Source of the DNA: Candidatus Latescibacterota bacterium
Lineage (GTDB): Bacteria > JAAXHH01
Length of the DNA stretch: 64,000 nucleotides
Reading direction: 5' to 3'
NCBI GenBank assembly: GCA_022823465.1
Contig: JAJEHX010000040.1
Span: forward strand, 1 to 64,000
The notes below the pieces were generated by a model, which saw nothing but the letters and a program-made list of their open reading frames with translations, did not search any database and was not told the DNA's origin. A program made the position numbers and the translations under genes. Positions 61,968 to 64,000 of the stretch are shown here, piece after piece (the stretch's first letter is position 1; each line of letters starts with the position of its first letter).

Positions 61968-63506
61968 CTATCCTTCTTCCGATCCGCCGCTACCGAACTC
62001 GATCCCCTGGGCCAGCGGAAGATCGGTCGACCAGTTGACGGTGTTGGTCTGGCGCCGCATGTAGGCCTTCCAGGCGTCCGAACCCGACTCCCGGCCTCCG
62101 CCCGTCTCCTTTTCGCCGCCGAAGGCGCCGCCGATCTCGGCGCCGGAAGTGCCGATATTCACGTTCGCGATGCCGCAGTCCGATCCCGCGGCGGAGAGAA
62201 ACCGCTCCGCCTGGCGCAGGCTGTCGGTGAAAATGGCGCTTGAAAGACCCTGGGGCACGTCATTGTGCAGGGCCATGGCCTCTTCGATGGTTTCGTATTC
62301 CATTATATAGAGAATCGGCGCGAAGGTCTCCTCTTTCACGACAGCGGTCTGGCCGGGCATGCGGATGATCGTCGGTTCCACGAAATTCGGTCCCAGCTCC
62401 GGCCGGCGGCCCCCTCCGGTAATCACTTCGCCGCCTTCGGCTTTCGCCTGTTCGATGGCTTTCATCATCTCTTCCACCGCGTCGGACGTGACCAGCGGCC
62501 CCATGAGGGTGCTATCCTCTACGGGATCGCCCATGGGCACCTGCGCATAGGCGTGGGCCAGTCGATCGATCAGCGCCGACGTCAGGCTTCTGTGCCCGAT
62601 GACGCGACGCGTGGATGTGCACCGCTGACCCGCCGTACCCACGGCTCCGAAGACGATACTGGGAACGGCCAGTTCCAGGTCGGCGTTTTCGGTGACGATG
62701 ATCGCGTTGTTGCCGCCCAGTTCCAGGATGCTGCGGCCGAAGCGGGACGCCACGCGCGAAGCAACGGTCCTGCCCGTCGCCGTCGACCCCGTGAAGGATA
62801 CGAGGGGAATCCGATCGTCATCGAGGATGAGGTTGCCCACGTCGCTTCCGCGGCCGATGGCGAGGTTGAACACGCCGTCCATGCCATGATCGGCCATGAC
62901 CCGGTTGCAAAGATGTTGCACGGCAACGGCCGTGAGCGGCGTCTGTCCACTCGGCTTCCACACGGTGACGTCGCCGCACACCGAGGCCAGCGCGGCGTTC
63001 CACGACCAGACCGCGACGGGGAAATTGAAGGCGGTGATGACGCCGATCACGCCCAGCGGATGCCACTGTTCGCTCATGCGGTGACTCGGCCGCTCGCTGG
63101 CGATCATCAGTCCGTACAACTGGCGGGAAAGCCCGACGGCGAAATCGCAGATGTCTATCATCTCCTGGACTTCCCCCATGCCCTCGACGCGGATCTTGCC
63201 CATTTCCAGGGAAACGAGTTCGCCCAGCGGTTCCTTGTTTTCACGCAGGATATTGCCCAGGTCCCGCACCATGTCGCCCCGCTTCGGCGCAGGGGTCATC
63301 CGCCAGGTGTCGAAGGTCCCGCGGGCGTGTTCGATCACCCGGTCGTAGACCTCGGGCGTCGCCTGCCGCACGCCCGCGATCGGTTCATTCGTCGTCGGGT
63401 TGTACGACGTGAGGATCGGACCCTCTCCGTGTATCCAGCCGTCCATCCCCGTACAGGCGCCGTCATTGATCGCTTCGATATGGAGTCTTTCAAGCAGTGC
63501 CTTCAT
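61968..63506 (-). CDS. ALDH7-type aldehyde dehydrogenase (alpha-aminoadipic semialdehyde dehydrogenase-like)
   Basis: A 512-residue NAD(P)+-dependent aldehyde dehydrogenase. The catalytic glutamate is in ILELGGNNAI and the catalytic cysteine in GTAGQRCTSTRRV. The C-terminus NVNIGTSGAEIGGAFGGEKE and GSDAWKAYMRRQTNTVNWS are hallmarks of the antiquitin (ALDH7A1) and piperideine-6-carboxylate dehydrogenase group, which oxidises aminoadipate semialdehyde in lysine and hydroxylysine breakdown. GGAG is nine bases before the ATG, and a palindromic operator-like site lies about 100 bases upstream. It is probably the terminal step after the neighbouring kinase/lyase. Confidence 0.9.
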   Translation of the reverse strand: MKALLERLHIEAINDGACTGMDGWIHGEGPILTSYNPTTNEPIAGVRQATPEVYDRVIEHARGTFDTWRMTPAPKRGDMVRDLGNILRENKEPLGELVSLEMGKIRVEGMGEVQEMIDICDFAVGLSRQLYGLMIASERPSHRMSEQWHPLGVIGVITAFNFPVAVWSWNAALASVCGDVTVWKPSGQTPLTAVAVQHLCNRVMADHGMDGVFNLAIGRGSDVGNLILDDDRIPLVSFTGSTATGRTVASRVASRFGRSILELGGNNAIIVTENADLELAVPSIVFGAVGTAGQRCTSTRRVIGHRSLTSALIDRLAHAYAQVPMGDPVEDSTLMGPLVTSDAVEEMMKAIEQAKAEGGEVITGGGRRPELGPNFVEPTIIRMPGQTAVVKEETFAPILYIMEYETIEEAMALHNDVPQGLSSAIFTDSLRQAERFLSAAGSDCGIANVNIGTSGAEIGGAFGGEKETGGGRESGSDAWKAYMRRQTNTVNWSTDLPLAQGIEFGSGGSEEG

Positions 63507-63608
63507 CTTCGGTGCTCCAGCGTTGTTTCCGTGTGATTACAAGGAACGTTGAATCAGTGTTGAATAAGTAAGGTTGAACCAAAATGGTTTTCACCTTTGT
63601 TATCATCT

Positions 63609-63626
63609 ATTGTACAATTGTACAAT
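63609..63626. promoter_or_regulatory. 18-bp perfect palindrome, operator-like, upstream of the ALDH gene
   Basis: ATTGTACAATTGTACAAT is a perfect inverted repeat made of two overlapping TTGTACAA units, about 100 bases before the ALDH start. Read leftward it overlaps a possible -35 (TTGTAC), so it could be a repressor site such as those of GntR-family regulators. Confidence 0.6.
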
Positions 63627-63733
63627 AAGAAACCCGGCATGCCCGCGTGCGAACCTCTCAGGCCCCTGTACGAGCCCGTCAGCCCCGCGTGCCGCCCGTA
63701 CATGAGCCAGCATACCGTTCGTCTGCCCCGTGT

Positions 63734-64000
63734 TCAAACAAAATCTGCCGCGTCCGGGTCCAGGCGGTGGATCTTTTCCATGTAAGCCGATACGCGCCGG
63801 TCGGTTTCATGGGGGTATTCGAATCCCAGCTCATCCGCGACCGCGGCGGAAAGCCGTCTGAACAGCCGGGTCATGTTGAACAGCGCGGTCCAGTTTTCTT
63901 CGATATCCGCCCCCGCGAAGGTGGAATCGATTGCTGCAAGCGTTTCTTCGTCCAGGTACCGCTTGAACCACCGGCCGTGCTTGTTGGTGTTGACGGACCA
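63734..64000 (-). CDS. Aminoglycoside 6-adenylyltransferase (ANT(6)/AadK)-like, C-terminal part only
   Basis: The last 88 codons of a gene whose start lies beyond the right edge. WSVNTNKHGRWFKRYLDE, WTALFNMTRLFRRLSAAVAD and FEYPHETDRRVSAYMEKIHR match the C-terminal helical half of streptomycin 6-adenylyltransferases. The nucleotidyltransferase half with the metal-binding aspartates is not in the window, so activity cannot be judged. Chromosomal members of this family are not necessarily resistance proteins. Confidence 0.75.
   Translation of the reverse strand, partial: WSVNTNKHGRWFKRYLDEETLAAIDSTFAGADIEENWTALFNMTRLFRRLSAAVADELGFEYPHETDRRVSAYMEKIHRLDPDAADFV

Overview
This 64 kb window comes from an uncultured, GC-rich bacterium. 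Four features recall sponge-associated or deep-branching lineages such as Poribacteria or Latescibacterota: several Fe(II)/2-oxoglutarate (PhyH-type) oxygenases, a large orphan polytopic membrane protein, ferredoxin-dependent 2-oxoacid oxidoreductase genes, and a mono-modular methylating polyketide synthase that resembles the 'Sup' type described from sponges. There is no rRNA gene here, so the taxonomic guess is inference. No tRNA, CRISPR array or insertion sequence was recognised.

Layout. 0-1 kb: end of a collagen-like lipoprotein gene and AT-rich spacer. 1.1-17.6 kb: housekeeping genes, namely a methyltransferase / CCA-transferase-like / site-2 protease / dipeptide epimerase operon, fdxA, purU, korAB, an orphan membrane protein facing a hydrolase, rel/spoT, and a Tat-signal aminotransferase overlapping a glycosyltransferase that carries a low-complexity insert. 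17.8-29.2 kb: an ion and osmotic homeostasis block. It holds a broken Pit phosphate transporter, Hsp20 under a textbook sigma-54 promoter, two MscS-type channels, MgtE with a separate soluble MgtE-like partner, and an SLC12-like transporter. These diverge from a retropepsin / RimK ligase (fused to a TrkA-C domain) / AstE-like triad. 29.3-34.3 kb: corrinoid salvage (cbiZ-cbiB diverging from a cobalamin riboswitch, btuD, btuC and an adenosyltransferase gene).

34.3-36.4 kb is an AT-richer accessory patch of decayed restriction-modification genes (frameshifted vsr, a cytosine methyltransferase start joined to an unrelated C-terminus) with a hicBA toxin-antitoxin pair. 36.4-52.2 kb is the most unusual part. 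Two oxygenase genes diverge from an operon encoding E1-alpha, E1-beta and E2 of a 2-oxoacid dehydrogenase complex followed, 23 bases later, by a 3,521-residue polyketide synthase (KS-AT-DH-cMT-ER-KR-ACP-KS-AT*). Its last AT has lost its catalytic Ser and His and its small subdomain. A free-standing carrier protein gene converges on it. I read this as a lipid or polyketide pathway with its own acyl-CoA starter supply.

52.6-64 kb: a nucleobase-permease-like protein with a C-terminal regulatory domain, a hydrolase, a SelA-like PLP enzyme, two more PhyH oxygenases (one with His-Asn-Gly in place of His-x-Asp, as in non-haem iron halogenases), a 1,033-residue kinase / M23 / class-III aminotransferase fusion, and an ALDH7-type dehydrogenase. 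The fusion and the dehydrogenase together fit a 5-hydroxylysine degradation route. The window ends inside an aminoglycoside 6-adenylyltransferase-like gene.
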